In this document: positions 8,294 through 16,808 of the stretch, in pieces
Layout: the number at the start of each line of letters is the position of its first letter
Position numbering within the stretch: position 1 is the first letter of the stretch
Assembly (NCBI RefSeq): GCF_900103955.1
Contig: NZ_FNIL01000003.1
Location: 270,130 to 334,129 of the forward strand
DNA length: 64,000 nucleotides
Reading direction: 5' to 3'
Source: Alkalicoccus daliensis
GTDB lineage: Bacteria; Bacillota; Bacilli; Bacillales; Salisediminibacteriaceae
The notes under the pieces: model-generated
Databases searched by the model: none
What the model was told of the DNA's origin: nothing
Seen by the model: the letters and a program-made list of their open reading frames with translations, nothing else
Made by a program: the position numbers and the translations under genes

Positions 8294-8637
8294 CTCTATT
8301 TTTCGTTTCTATTAATCCAAATTCATAGAAAGAAACAAATTTCAACGCTTAATCACAGTCCATTTCTGAAGAATCGATATTAGATTCTTTAAGGTATACA
8401 TAAGGTATACAGGCTTCCCATTGTTTAAATGTTGTTTAAAATCATACAAATATTTTAGAATAATCTCATCAGAAGCAGTGCGCATAAAACATGCTTCTAC
8501 ACGAATATCACAGCAGAAACGATTGATTATAAAAACCCAAACCATTTGTGTAATATAAATTAAATAATAAAACAACTCCTAAATCAATCTCTTGAAGTGA
8601 CCCCCACAATAAAAAGCGTTCCTGGATCCATATTTCT

Positions 8638-8910
8638 TTAAAATAATATGCTCGTCCGTCCTTCTAACACCGCCTGCCGTACACGATCTTTAATGCGCAG
8701 GCGTGTCGCCAGTTCAGTCTTAATATGTCCTTGATCACAAATATAGAAGGGAACCTGTCGAATAAACAGTGTTTTCGTCCCCAAATGCCTCTCTACGTGT
8801 CCATGAGCGAGATATGCTTCTAGACCGCACCAGCATGGACAAGTCATCATATACAGGCGTTCACCGGATACGCAGCCCTTCTTAACAATTCCTGTATTTT
8901 TATCTCTCAT
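8638..8910 (-). CDS. YgiT-type zinc-finger (MqsA N-domain-like) protein
   Basis: A protein of 90 residues starting MRDKNTGIVKKGCV; the ATG at 8910 follows GAAAGGAG. It has a Cys pair CPCWC near residue 24, then FIRQVPFYICDQGH, which corresponds to the strand and second zinc-knuckle half of YgiT/MqsA-type fingers (usually CxxC). Only one Cys is visible in the second half (CDQGH), with His perhaps as the other ligand. Such domains form the N-terminal part of antitoxins, and no toxin partner is visible beside it. No helix-turn-helix follows, so it may be an orphan or a truncated antitoxin. The family call is tentative. Confidence 0.45.
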   Translation of the reverse strand: MRDKNTGIVKKGCVSGERLYMMTCPCWCGLEAYLAHGHVERHLGTKTLFIRQVPFYICDQGHIKTELATRLRIKDRVRQAVLEGRTSILF

Positions 8911-9161
8911 ATATATTTCTCCTTTCTTTAGTAAGTTTTGCAACATATTTAAATATAAGCCATATGCTTTCAAATCTATATGTTAAAGACTTGTTTAGTT
9001 TCAAATATATCTTTGACTATGATTTCTATATTTCTTAAGAGGCCCTTACAGTTTTACACCTCATTCAAATATATTATTAATAAGCTTTACTCAACTAAAT
9101 AATCTTCTTTTAATAATCCCTTAAGCAATTATAAAACAATAAACATTCTAGTATAAGAGTT
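8911..9161. other. AT-rich intergenic stretch
   Basis: About 250 bases, very AT-rich. No gene or clear signal seen. Confidence 0.4.
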
Positions 9162-9386
9162 TCAATAATAATATTCATGTATTTTTAATTTAATTCTTAT
9201 TTTGGTAAGTGCTATTTTTCTAAGTCGTATCAAGGTATTTACAGAAATATTTAAGCTGTCAGCTATTTTTTTATTTGTCATTCTATCTTTGTTATAGAGT
9301 CCATAAGTATGTATTAAAATATATCTTTCTTTATAATTTAATTCAGCAATACACTTATAAATATAATTAAATTCCTCTTTGAGCAT
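9162..9386 (-). CDS. Sigma-70 region 4-like fragment (3' half of a split sigma-factor gene)
   Basis: A frame of 74 residues: FNYIYKCIAELNYKERYIL, then MTNKKIADSLNISVNTLIRLRKIALTKIRIKL. This is the region 4 helix-turn-helix pattern of sigma-70 family factors (LNYKER...I...YGL...KKIADSLNIS..T...RRIALTKI). It overlaps the end of the upstream frame by 48 bases in the +1 frame and has no RBS of its own. Adding one A to the A5 run (T-run 9389-9393 on the plus strand) would join the two frames into ...IIEKIMLKEEFNY. It is best read as the C-terminal half of one gene. Confidence 0.6.
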   Translation of the reverse strand: MLKEEFNYIYKCIAELNYKERYILIHTYGLYNKDRMTNKKIADSLNISVNTLIRLRKIALTKIRIKLKIHEYYY

Positions 9387-9805
9387 AATTTTTCAATTAT
9401 AGAAACTGATTCTACAAAATGATTAACTGAAGTAGAGAGTTTATTAACCGATGTTAAATCATCATATTTTACATGCATATTTGCATAAGATCTCACTCTT
9501 ACTAGAACAATTAAATAAACACTATTATACTTTCCTTCACGAGCTTGCTCTCTTATAACTCTAAAAGCTTTACATAAACCATAATTTGCTTCAGAAACAA
9601 AGCCTTCGTAATCGTGATGTGCAGGCGTTATTCCTACAAAATCTAAGACCCTTTGAATATGACTTTGATGTTTAATCAAAAACAAATTATATTCTTTTTC
9701 TAGGTGCTCATTATTTATCAACATTGACTTATAAGTCCTTCCAAAATAAAGCTCTATAAATTTTATGAAATTCTTGTTTCTTCTATTATATAAAGGGCAA
9801 TACAC
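9338..9805 (-). CDS. Sigma-70 region 2-like protein (5' half of a split sigma-factor gene)
   Basis: The central part YNLFLIKHQSHIQRVLDFVGITPAHHDYEGFVSEANYGLCKAFR (about 39-82) follows the sigma region 2 pattern. In that pattern a helix is followed by D/E-rich DYEGFVSEA.YGL.KA, the core-RNA-polymerase contact, and SVYLIVLVRVRSYANMHV fits the -10 recognition helix. The frame begins with GTG at 9805, but the ATG at 9724 is also plausible. The frame ends in a nonsense tail (NLIIFISVLLN) caused by the frameshift described for 9162-9386. The full factor would be about 190 residues, similar to small ECF or SigH-like factors. Confidence 0.55.
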   Translation of the reverse strand: MYCPLYNRRNKNFIKFIELYFGRTYKSMLINNEHLEKEYNLFLIKHQSHIQRVLDFVGITPAHHDYEGFVSEANYGLCKAFRVIREQAREGKYNSVYLIVLVRVRSYANMHVKYDDLTSVNKLSTSVNHFVESVSIIEKLCSKRNLIIFISVLLN

Positions 9806-9841
9806 TCTATAAAGTCTAAATTTTGTTAGGGAGAAAGAAAA

Positions 9842-10261
9842 ATGGATAATTTAACTAATAAACAAAGAACAAAAAACATGAAGGCTATAAAATCGCAGTC
9901 TCAGCTAGAAAACTTGGTTACTAAAGAGCTTTGGCACAGAGGTTATAGATTCAGGAAAAATGTTCGTTCGTTAATGGGGCGTCCTGATATAGTGATTAAG
10001 AAGTACAAGGTAGTTATATTTATAGATTCATGTTTTTGGCATGGCTGCCCTTTACATGGTAATATTCCTAAAACCAATCAAAATTATTGGATCCCTAAGC
10101 TTAATAGAAACAAAGAAAGAGATAAAGAAGTTGAAGAGTATTATGTATCTTTAAATTGGAATATATTAAGAATTTGGGAACATGAAATTAAAGATGATTT
10201 AACTGGAGCATTAAATAAAATTGAGTATCATATCCAAAAATCTAGAATTTTAAATAATTGA
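9842..10261 (+). CDS. vsr: Very short patch repair endonuclease Vsr
   Basis: A protein of 139 residues, the usual length for Vsr. Vsr nicks DNA 5' of the T in T:G mismatches that arise when 5-methylcytosine deaminates, which starts short-patch repair. Visible motifs are the N-terminal RTKNMKAIKSQSQLE, the WHRGYRFRKN segment, the catalytic GRPDIV and VVIFIDSCFWHGCPLHG block, and the C-terminal LGW-like LNWNILRIWEHE. The start has the RBS GGGAGAAAG. It converges on a C5 cytosine methylase gene (10351-11448), the expected partner. A bidirectional terminator separates them. Confidence 0.95.
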   Translation: MDNLTNKQRTKNMKAIKSQSQLENLVTKELWHRGYRFRKNVRSLMGRPDIVIKKYKVVIFIDSCFWHGCPLHGNIPKTNQNYWIPKLNRNKERDKEVEEYYVSLNWNILRIWEHEIKDDLTGALNKIEYHIQKSRILNN

Positions 10262-10299
10262 AAATTAGACTGTATAACTTTTCTGATTTTCAATTTAAA

Positions 10300-10336
10300 A
10301 ACCCCGGTCTAATTCAAATGAATTAAAGCCGAGGTT
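10300..10336. terminator. Bidirectional terminator between vsr and the methylase gene
   Basis: AACCCCGG...TAATTC pairs with GAATTA...CCGAGGTT around a short loop, with A-rich and T-rich flanks, between two convergent genes. Confidence 0.7.
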
Positions 10337-10350
10337 CATATAAATATACC

Positions 10351-11448
10351 TTAAGCAAACAATTTTATTTGCTCTACTCTATCTTTTTGATTTTTATCTA
10401 CCTTATTTATTGCTTGAAGCATATTAGCCGCAACTTGCTGCACAATAGGAACCGTTACAGAATTTCCTGCTTGTTTATATAGATGACTGTTAGCCATGTT
10501 TTCTGGAAGCATAAATTCTTTAGGGAACCCTTGAAAGCCAAAAGCTTCACGAGGTGTCAGTTTTCTTATCCCCCAATTATCAAGCACTAAAGGAACATTA
10601 TGACCTCCGGTTCCCATATTCGCTGTCAAAGTGGGACAAACATTACTTTGATTTTCTCTCACGTATACCCTCCGCAATTGATAAACCGTATCTTGTCTTT
10701 TTATGCTTTCAGACAACATTTTATAATATGGGGATTCTTTTTTGTAATAAAACTTATCCTCTTGTTTTGCTTTTCTCTCAAGAATATTATCAATAGTGTT
10801 ATTCAGTTCTTTTTTATCTGGAAACTTAAATTCGCTTAAAATCTTCTCATCTCTGAAACCTACTATAAATATTCTTTCTCTATTCTGAGGAACATCCGCA
10901 TATTCCATAGTGTTCATAACCCTACTCTCAAAATGATACCCTTCTGACTTTAACATTTCTTGGATAACCTCAAAAGTTTTTCCACCATCATGTCCTCTTA
11001 AATTTTTTACATTTTCAAGTAGAAATGCTCGTGGTTTTTTTGCTCTGATAAAGCGGAGAACATCATAAAATAATGTACCTCTCGGATCAATAGGTTCTGT
11101 AGACCCTTTACATTGGGGACATTGAGGGGTAGACAAATACTCTTCAAAAGTAACCATATGCTGATGATTGCATTCTGAACATAAATAACTCATTCCGTGT
11201 CTTCTTCCAGCAACAGAAAATGCAACACAAGGCCATCCCGCTGTTAAAATGTCTATATCTGGTAAGTTGTATTCATCTATATTTCTAATATCTTCTTCAA
11301 TAAGCTCATTAGAAAAATTCAGTCGATAAGTTACTGCTGCATTTTTATCAATTTCATTCGCCCAAACTATTTCGGCGCCAGCTTTTTCGAAGCCTAAATC
11401 TATTCCTCCTACACCCGCAAAGAGACTTCCTACTGTAAGTTTTTTCAT
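10351..11448 (-). CDS. DNA (cytosine-5) methyltransferase, type II R-M
   Basis: A protein of 365 residues that transfers a methyl group from AdoMet to C5 of cytosine in a specific DNA sequence. The motifs are in order. Motif I is SLFAGVGGIDLGFEKAG. Motif IV is TAGWPCVAFSVAGRR with the catalytic Cys. Motif VI is LLENVKN, and motif VIII is NRERIFIVGF. A target-recognition stretch runs about 220-290. Motif IX is LTPREAFGFQGFP and motif X is QAGNSVTVPIVQ. An inserted zinc-knuckle (CSECNHQH...CPQC, about 110-140) is seen in a subset of this family. The ATG at 11448 follows GGAGG, and the longer upstream reading has no RBS. It probably protects DNA against a nuclease encoded by 11918-12703 or 13020-14189. 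Confidence 0.95.
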   Translation of the reverse strand: MKKLTVGSLFAGVGGIDLGFEKAGAEIVWANEIDKNAAVTYRLNFSNELIEEDIRNIDEYNLPDIDILTAGWPCVAFSVAGRRHGMSYLCSECNHQHMVTFEEYLSTPQCPQCKGSTEPIDPRGTLFYDVLRFIRAKKPRAFLLENVKNLRGHDGGKTFEVIQEMLKSEGYHFESRVMNTMEYADVPQNRERIFIVGFRDEKILSEFKFPDKKELNNTIDNILERKAKQEDKFYYKKESPYYKMLSESIKRQDTVYQLRRVYVRENQSNVCPTLTANMGTGGHNVPLVLDNWGIRKLTPREAFGFQGFPKEFMLPENMANSHLYKQAGNSVTVPIVQQVAANMLQAINKVDKNQKDRVEQIKLFA

Positions 11449-11917
11449 AAATATGCCTCCAATCATGGGAATGTTTGTTCTTATATTATATTTTAGCATA
11501 TATCTGTAATGTTGTTACAAATTTATGGATAGAAAACAAAGCTATTTAATACAGTACCACAAATCATTTAGTCTTTAAAAGAGAATCCATTGAAAAATTC
11601 CTCATTATATAGTCTTTCCATTAAAATAATATCATATTAAAGATTCATCAATTAATAAAATAACTTCAAAAAGTATTAAAATTATCTAGCACGTTACCGA
11701 TGATATAGATATATCCATTTTTTAACTTAAATTAATTCCTTTTGAACTACATTTATTTAGATCTAAACAAATACAAAATATTTAAATTCATTAGGGATAG
11801 CAACATCCTCACCTATGTTTGCATCTTATTAGCCGTGATTTATAGCAACTTTATTAACATTTGTTAGAGAATTAAATTATTAAGTGGGTAATACTTTAAT
11901 TGGAAAGGGATATTAAT
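11449..11917. other. AT-rich divergent promoter region
   Basis: About 470 bases between the methylase (minus) and the predicted nuclease (plus) genes. TATAAT-like boxes are frequent because of the base composition. I cannot pick one promoter with confidence, and no C-protein box was recognised. Confidence 0.4.
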
Positions 11918-12703
11918 ATGAATAAAATGAGAAGTCATATTCAAGCAGAAGGCACAATCCATACTTTTACTAACATTAAACATTTTAAACCAGAGAAAAA
12001 ATTTAATTCCCAAACTATTGATGAAGTATTTAAATTTGCTTACGGGATGAGTTTTGGTAAAAAAGGTATACATAGAAATTATCGATCTGGAGGTTCACAC
12101 CTTAGGAGGAATGGAGAATTATTTGCAGATACTTTTCAAGGTAAATTAGCAGAATACGCAATATATAATAAGTTTACCTCTGAGGGACTAGATGTGCCTC
12201 TTCCTGATAACGATATGTACAGTCTCGGAGCTTGGGATTCTGGAGATTTTGAGATAGGGAACAGAAAACTATCTATTAAATCTACTAAATCATACGGACA
12301 ATTGTTACTACTTGAAACTAAAGATTGGAATAAAGGCGGCTTATATATACCTGATATCGAAAAAAATGGTGGCAAATATGATGCTACTATTCTTGTTAGA
12401 CTGCGGCCATTTGCATCTGACTTATTAAAAACTAAAAGGCTTCTTTATAGTGATCAAGCTACAGAAACAGAATTATATAAAATAATAACCAATGAAACTT
12501 ATGAATATGATTTTGGCGGTGTCGTTACTATTGGTGACTTGAAGAAAGCAATTGATAATGGTCATTATATACTTAAAGATTCATATATAAATAGAATTGG
12601 AAATAATAATAAATTAGACGCTTCTAATTACTACGTACAAACAGGAGACATGAAATCTGTTGATTCACTTATTAAACACTTAAAAAAAGAAATAACAATT
12701 TAA
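11918..12703 (+). CDS. Predicted type II restriction endonuclease
   Basis: A protein of 261 residues. The ATG at 11918 follows GGAAAGGG. The central part reads FADTFQGKLAEYAIYN (Glu about 79), then GAWDSGDFEIGNRKLSIKSTKSYG with Asp about 110 and SIK at 119-121, then LLLETKDW and YDATILVRL. This is the order of a PD-(D/E)XK nuclease core: a helix with Glu, a strand with Asp, a strand with x-x-Lys, and a following strand. It is divergent from a C5 methylase and near vsr, so a restriction partner is the natural reading. I do not know its target sequence. Confidence is moderate because the call rests on motif order and context. Confidence 0.65.
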   Translation: MNKMRSHIQAEGTIHTFTNIKHFKPEKKFNSQTIDEVFKFAYGMSFGKKGIHRNYRSGGSHLRRNGELFADTFQGKLAEYAIYNKFTSEGLDVPLPDNDMYSLGAWDSGDFEIGNRKLSIKSTKSYGQLLLLETKDWNKGGLYIPDIEKNGGKYDATILVRLRPFASDLLKTKRLLYSDQATETELYKIITNETYEYDFGGVVTIGDLKKAIDNGHYILKDSYINRIGNNNKLDASNYYVQTGDMKSVDSLIKHLKKEITI

Positions 12704-12765
12704 TATTATAAGTAATCATTGGAGGAAACTTAGCTTTACTTAATACTTCACATAGTATTAGTCAG

Positions 12766-12799
12766 CTTCTTTAAATCCGACGAATTTAAAGAAGTTTTT
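12766..12799 (+). terminator. Rho-independent terminator after the predicted nuclease
   Basis: CTTCTTTAAAT/ATTTAAAGAAG forms a perfect 11-pair stem with a 7-base loop, followed by TTTTT. Confidence 0.85.
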
Positions 12800-13019
12800 G
12801 AAGCAATTTCATGTTTTCTAAATGTGTTTAGTTAGCTTTGAATTTCCGTTCTTGTCTCGTTAACTTTTGCCGCTTTCTATTTTTAACGTAAAGATTGCTC
12901 CCTCCGGAAATAGTTTGTTAAAGAGTCATTAAACAATAAATTTCGGGGGGAACTTTTTGTATAGTAATAGCTAGATGATTGAGTTAATTAAGCTAAATTT
13001 AAAATTCTAACAAATAAAA
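12800..13019. other. Intergenic stretch between convergent nuclease genes
   Basis: About 220 AT-rich bases. No gene or repeat seen. Confidence 0.4.
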
Positions 13020-14189
13020 TTACTTATACTCCTCTTCAAAATTCTCATACGAATTTATGGCAGCAAAATCTATACGATAATGAAATTGATTAATTTTAGA
13101 AACTATTACAGAATCAATTCCTATTGTTTCCAGCATATCATATGTTACTAATTCTCTTGGATTAACTTGAAGAACATGACGCAATAGCCAGTTTCCTAAT
13201 TCTCTATTAGGATTTGACATTAGAGCCTTCCCATTTTCTTGACAAATTTTCGAAGTCAATTCTTTCCCATTTGGTAATTCTAGCTTGAAAGGTTTAGATT
13301 CATATGAAGTGTTGTTTCGCTTTGCGTCTTGGTAAGCTTTCAAATTATATGGGAAAAAGTCAGGAAAACTATTATGAATCCACTTAGGTATAGGTATATA
13401 TATTTCATCTTGGTGTCTAGGTCTTCCTTTGGCATTCCATTGATTTAGACCTGCTCCTTGCTGGACTTCCTTTTTACTTGATTTGGTGGAGTATAAAGGA
13501 AGATAAATCTGCTCATAAGTTTCTTCCCTGCGCTCGCTCACTATGGTCTGGTCCGAACTTTGTAATATTAATTCATATGGGTCACTTAATATCGATACTT
13601 CAAATCTATTAATAGGAGTTTTGGTTATAAATCGCTTTGACAATGTACTTTTAGATTTGTCGAACTTATATTTATGAATCCCATCATGAAAATATATATT
13701 ATTACCTTTATTAATTATCCCCCGGATATTATTAATATCTACTAAATCCATTCTCTCTTCATATATATTGAATCCCATCTCTTCACGTGTTACAAGGTGA
13801 TATATCATTTCATCTAAATCGTGTGCTCTCATAGTAAATTTAATTCTTTCATTTCTTTGGCTGCTAATAGTCTTTACAATATCTCTTGAATCTTGTGATT
13901 GATAATCTGACGCTCCGCGATTGAATTCAGCAACTTTCTGTAAAGTGTTCCCGTTTTTATGTAAAAAAGTTTTAAGGCCAATACCTAAATTTTCAAAAGA
14001 TGCATCTGCTGAAACGTCACCTCTTGAAAGATTTTCAGCACCAAACGCTTTACAAAATATATTTTCAGCAGCTCTATAGTATAAATAAGGTACAGGACTT
14101 TCACTGAACATATTAGATAATGACCCTACTAACCTTAGCAGTTCTATATATTCACTTTGATTTTCGTTAGGTTGACTATTAATGAACAT
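13020..14189 (-). CDS. Predicted restriction endonuclease with C-terminal B3-like DNA-binding domain
   Basis: A protein of 389 residues. The ATG at 14189 follows AAGGAGAG. The N-terminal part contains RGDVSADASFENLGIGLKTFL (Asp about 58 and 62, Lys about 73), a PD-(D/E)XK-like strand pair with GIGLKT. HKNGNTLQKVAEFNR follows. The C-terminal third (about 245-385) has GLNQWNAKGRPRHQDEIYIPIP, SFPDFFPYN, ICQENGKALMS, ELGNWLLRHVLQV and the YRIDFA end. This resembles the C-terminal domain of NgoFVII/BfiI-type restriction enzymes, a B3-like sequence-specific DNA-binding fold. The phospholipase-D nuclease domain of NgoFVII is not seen, so this appears to be a different nuclease joined to the same binding domain. 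The partner methylase is uncertain. Confidence 0.65.
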   Translation of the reverse strand: MFINSQPNENQSEYIELLRLVGSLSNMFSESPVPYLYYRAAENIFCKAFGAENLSRGDVSADASFENLGIGLKTFLHKNGNTLQKVAEFNRGASDYQSQDSRDIVKTISSQRNERIKFTMRAHDLDEMIYHLVTREEMGFNIYEERMDLVDINNIRGIINKGNNIYFHDGIHKYKFDKSKSTLSKRFITKTPINRFEVSILSDPYELILQSSDQTIVSERREETYEQIYLPLYSTKSSKKEVQQGAGLNQWNAKGRPRHQDEIYIPIPKWIHNSFPDFFPYNLKAYQDAKRNNTSYESKPFKLELPNGKELTSKICQENGKALMSNPNRELGNWLLRHVLQVNPRELVTYDMLETIGIDSVIVSKINQFHYRIDFAAINSYENFEEEYK

Positions 14190-14511
14190 ATATGCACTCT
14201 CCTTGAATAGACATTTTGAAATATAATAAAAATTCACGAACAGCTAATTAATACATCAGGGGCCTTGATATAGTCAGTAGCTCGTTCTTGTTCTATTCCA
14301 ATTATTAATTCCAACCTAAGGCAATTCATTATTCTCAATAAAAATAGAAGTTCAGGTACTGCCACTCAACACTACCTATTTCAGTATTCATTTAATTGTG
14401 ATTTATAAAAGATATTCTGATATAAATTGGAACTAATTATTACTACAGGGGGTCTCCGCTTACTAAAGTGGCTTAGAAATAGAAGCTGATAATAAATATC
14501 GAAATAATAAT
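14190..14511. other. Intergenic stretch between the two R-M modules
   Basis: About 320 AT-rich bases with no gene. It separates the last gene of the six-gene operon from the upstream start of the B3-type nuclease gene. No clear terminator or promoter was recognised. Confidence 0.4.
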
Positions 14512-15393
14512 TTAATTCTCAGAGATCTTAAATGGTTCATATGTAATTCCCGTTAAATCAATATCAAAAGAGATTTTAATTACATGAGGATCATTATACG
14601 ATTGAATGAATTCCTGTAATTCTCTTCCAGGAAGTTCTTGATTCATATCATATTTCCTGTTCTCAATAAGTTCATAATTTATATTTCGGGTACTGCTTCC
14701 TTCTTGGAAACCAATTCTGTTCAGCTCCAAGTTAATAATATCTCTATCCATCCCAAGAACATGGAGTTTTTCCACCATACTATTTATTGATTCTCCCCGA
14801 TTGGTCTTCTCAAATCTGCAGAAAATCAGATAATCCGGCTGCTCAAATTGAAATTGACTGTTGATAGTGATCCGCTGATCAAATCGTACTGTAGAAGATT
14901 TCACTTCATACGAATGCTCAGCTGTTTTTACATCAGTTGAAGAATATTCAGATGGCTCCCAAGTCACCTCTTTGTTCTGCTTCAGCAGATGCTCGACAAC
15001 TTTCATTTCTCCTATCAGACTGTGAGGTGATTTGTTAACAACTGCATTCCCCATTAAATTTTTCCACTTTCCCCACCATTGAAAAGGCTCAGCAATTTCA
15101 CCTGCTTTGCTCTGAATAAAATCTGCACATATTAAAGCAAATTCATTACGAAGAGAGTACACAGTAGAGCTTAGGACCAGCCACTGTCCATGTATATCTG
15201 CAAAAGGGAGATATGAAGTATGCAGGCGAATATTAGCATAACTTTCATTTACTACATCACCATTGTATCTTAATGCAGCTCCATAACTTCCATTGCCCAG
15301 TAAAAAAAGACAGGTATTTTGATCGTCCATAAACTGAGCTCTGTCGGTCTGAATATTTGCAAAGGTATTCTGAATTTTTTGAAGTAGACTCAT
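14512..15393 (-). CDS. PD-(D/E)XK motif protein, DUF4420-like (operon gene 6)
   Basis: A protein of 293 residues and the last gene of the operon. It looks like the PD-(D/E)XK motif proteins grouped as DUF4420. The N-terminal half is a jelly-like region (LFLLGNGSYGAALRYNG, LPFADIHGQWLVL, FALICADFIQ). The nuclease core is LIGEMKVVEHLLKQN (Glu about 129), then SSTDVKTAEHSYEVKSS with Asp about 154 and EVK at 163-165, then PDYLIFCRF. These supply the acidic and Lys residues of a PD-(D/E)XK site, so it is a likely DNA-cleaving or DNA-ends-sensing subunit. Its ATG overlaps the TGA of the methylase gene (ATGA at 15390-15393), so the two are translationally coupled. Confidence 0.75.
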   Translation of the reverse strand: MSLLQKIQNTFANIQTDRAQFMDDQNTCLFLLGNGSYGAALRYNGDVVNESYANIRLHTSYLPFADIHGQWLVLSSTVYSLRNEFALICADFIQSKAGEIAEPFQWWGKWKNLMGNAVVNKSPHSLIGEMKVVEHLLKQNKEVTWEPSEYSSTDVKTAEHSYEVKSSTVRFDQRITINSQFQFEQPDYLIFCRFEKTNRGESINSMVEKLHVLGMDRDIINLELNRIGFQEGSSTRNINYELIENRKYDMNQELPGRELQEFIQSYNDPHVIKISFDIDLTGITYEPFKISEN

Positions 15394-16808
15394 TTTACCT
15401 GCTCCGCTTCTTTTTTATTATGGTTAAAGTTTTCACTATTGACCTTCTCATACCACGTTAGGATACTCTCGGCCAGAGATTTGGCCAGCAAAGGCGGTAC
15501 GGCATTGCCAATCTGTTTAAAAGCTTCACTCATTCCACATTGAAAGAAAAAATCATCTGGAAAGGATTGCATTCTTGCAGCTTCCCTGACTGAAATGCCT
15601 CTTGCTTCCCATGGGTGAATATGACTGTATGTATCAGTCGACAAATGAGCTACCAGTGTGTGACAAGGTTTGGTACTGTCTATTTTTTTCCATTTATCTT
15701 TAAATTTCAAAGTACTATAAGGAGGTACTTTTTTACGTTTTTCTTTTTTATAGAGCTCTTTATCTCTAAGTTCATCAATTCCAAATGCACTACAGTAATC
15801 ATTGAAAAGATTTACAGCTATAGCATGTGCATCTAAATAATTATCTCCTTCCTTCATCCGTTCAAAAATTGGGAAGTCTCTGGTAGTTTTTCTGAAGGCG
15901 TGTCCGTTCACTACATTTTGTTGCGCTTTTCTGCGCATCAGCTTCTGATATTCATTCTGAGCTTCTGAGCTATATGGAAAGTTCAGGTTCATAGGGTAAA
16001 ATTCATATTTATCGGCTGAACTTTTTTTCAGTGTTGGCATATCTGATATAGCTTCTCCTGCTGTAATCCAGTAAGGGAGCTTTGAATTCTCAACGGAATT
16101 GGGTTCAAGAAAATAATCGTTTTCCATGAATTTTTTGATCCTTCGGGAACCCCTGCTTAACGTTCCTTCAGGGGGTTGATGTGTTGGAAAAGGAAGAATA
16201 TCCTTCGTAACATTATATTTTCTGCTTGCAGTTACAAAAACTCTTTCTCTCAGCTGCGGTACCCCGAAATCTGCAGCATTTAGAATCGTCCACCGGGCTG
16301 AATAGCCGGATTTTTCTAAAATACGGCATACGGTTTCAGGAATATTGACCCCGCCGTAATTAACAGACTCAACTACATTTTCCATAACTGCAAGCTCAGC
16401 ATTAAATTCCAGGACCTTATTTATAAATGCCTCATAAAGCATACCTCTTGAATCGTTGGTATGTGCTCTTTCCTCCCCCAATGATTTAAGTTTTCCTTTC
16501 CCAATGGAAGAGTACGCTTGGCAGGGCGGTCCACCAATTACCAGAAAAGGGTTACTTAAATCAAGCTCCGGGAGTAAGTCCTCTTTAGTGTGTGTCGCTA
16601 CATCTCCTGAAATATGAGTTTTGTTTTCTCCATTTTTCCAGTGAAGGTTGTATGAAGCTGTTGTCGCTGCCTGCTCATTCATATCTATTCCTGCACTGAT
16701 ATATAAACCGGCCTGCTGAAATCCTAAGGAAAACCCACCACATCCGGAAAAAAGATCAATTGTTTGAAACCTTGATTTCTGTGAAGTATCGGAACAATTC
16801 TTCGACAT
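15390..16808 (-). CDS. DNA (cytosine-5) methyltransferase of the GHKL/Z1 system (operon gene 5)
   Basis: A protein of 472 residues, longer than the first methylase in the window. Motifs are motif I TIDLFSGCGGFSLGFQQAG, motif IV GGPPCQAYSSIGKGK with the catalytic Cys, motif VI MENVVESV, motif VIII QLRERVFVTASRK, motif IX SVREAARMQSFPDDFFF and motif X QIGNAVPPLLAKSLAES. The recognition region between VIII and IX is large (about 215-400), so the target may be longer than four bases. Its start lies 53 bases inside the end of the preceding gene (16756-17451), and its stop overlaps the next start. This is the modification part of the operon. Confidence 0.95.
   Translation of the reverse strand: MSKNCSDTSQKSRFQTIDLFSGCGGFSLGFQQAGLYISAGIDMNEQAATTASYNLHWKNGENKTHISGDVATHTKEDLLPELDLSNPFLVIGGPPCQAYSSIGKGKLKSLGEERAHTNDSRGMLYEAFINKVLEFNAELAVMENVVESVNYGGVNIPETVCRILEKSGYSARWTILNAADFGVPQLRERVFVTASRKYNVTKDILPFPTHQPPEGTLSRGSRRIKKFMENDYFLEPNSVENSKLPYWITAGEAISDMPTLKKSSADKYEFYPMNLNFPYSSEAQNEYQKLMRRKAQQNVVNGHAFRKTTRDFPIFERMKEGDNYLDAHAIAVNLFNDYCSAFGIDELRDKELYKKEKRKKVPPYSTLKFKDKWKKIDSTKPCHTLVAHLSTDTYSHIHPWEARGISVREAARMQSFPDDFFFQCGMSEAFKQIGNAVPPLLAKSLAESILTWYEKVNSENFNHNKKEAEQVK

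Noticed and set aside
8342..8575. Open frame of 77 codons on the minus strand in the AT-rich island
   Set aside because: No RBS, no family, lies just after the hairpin of the decayed gene. The region 8294-8637 is likely non-coding or relic DNA.
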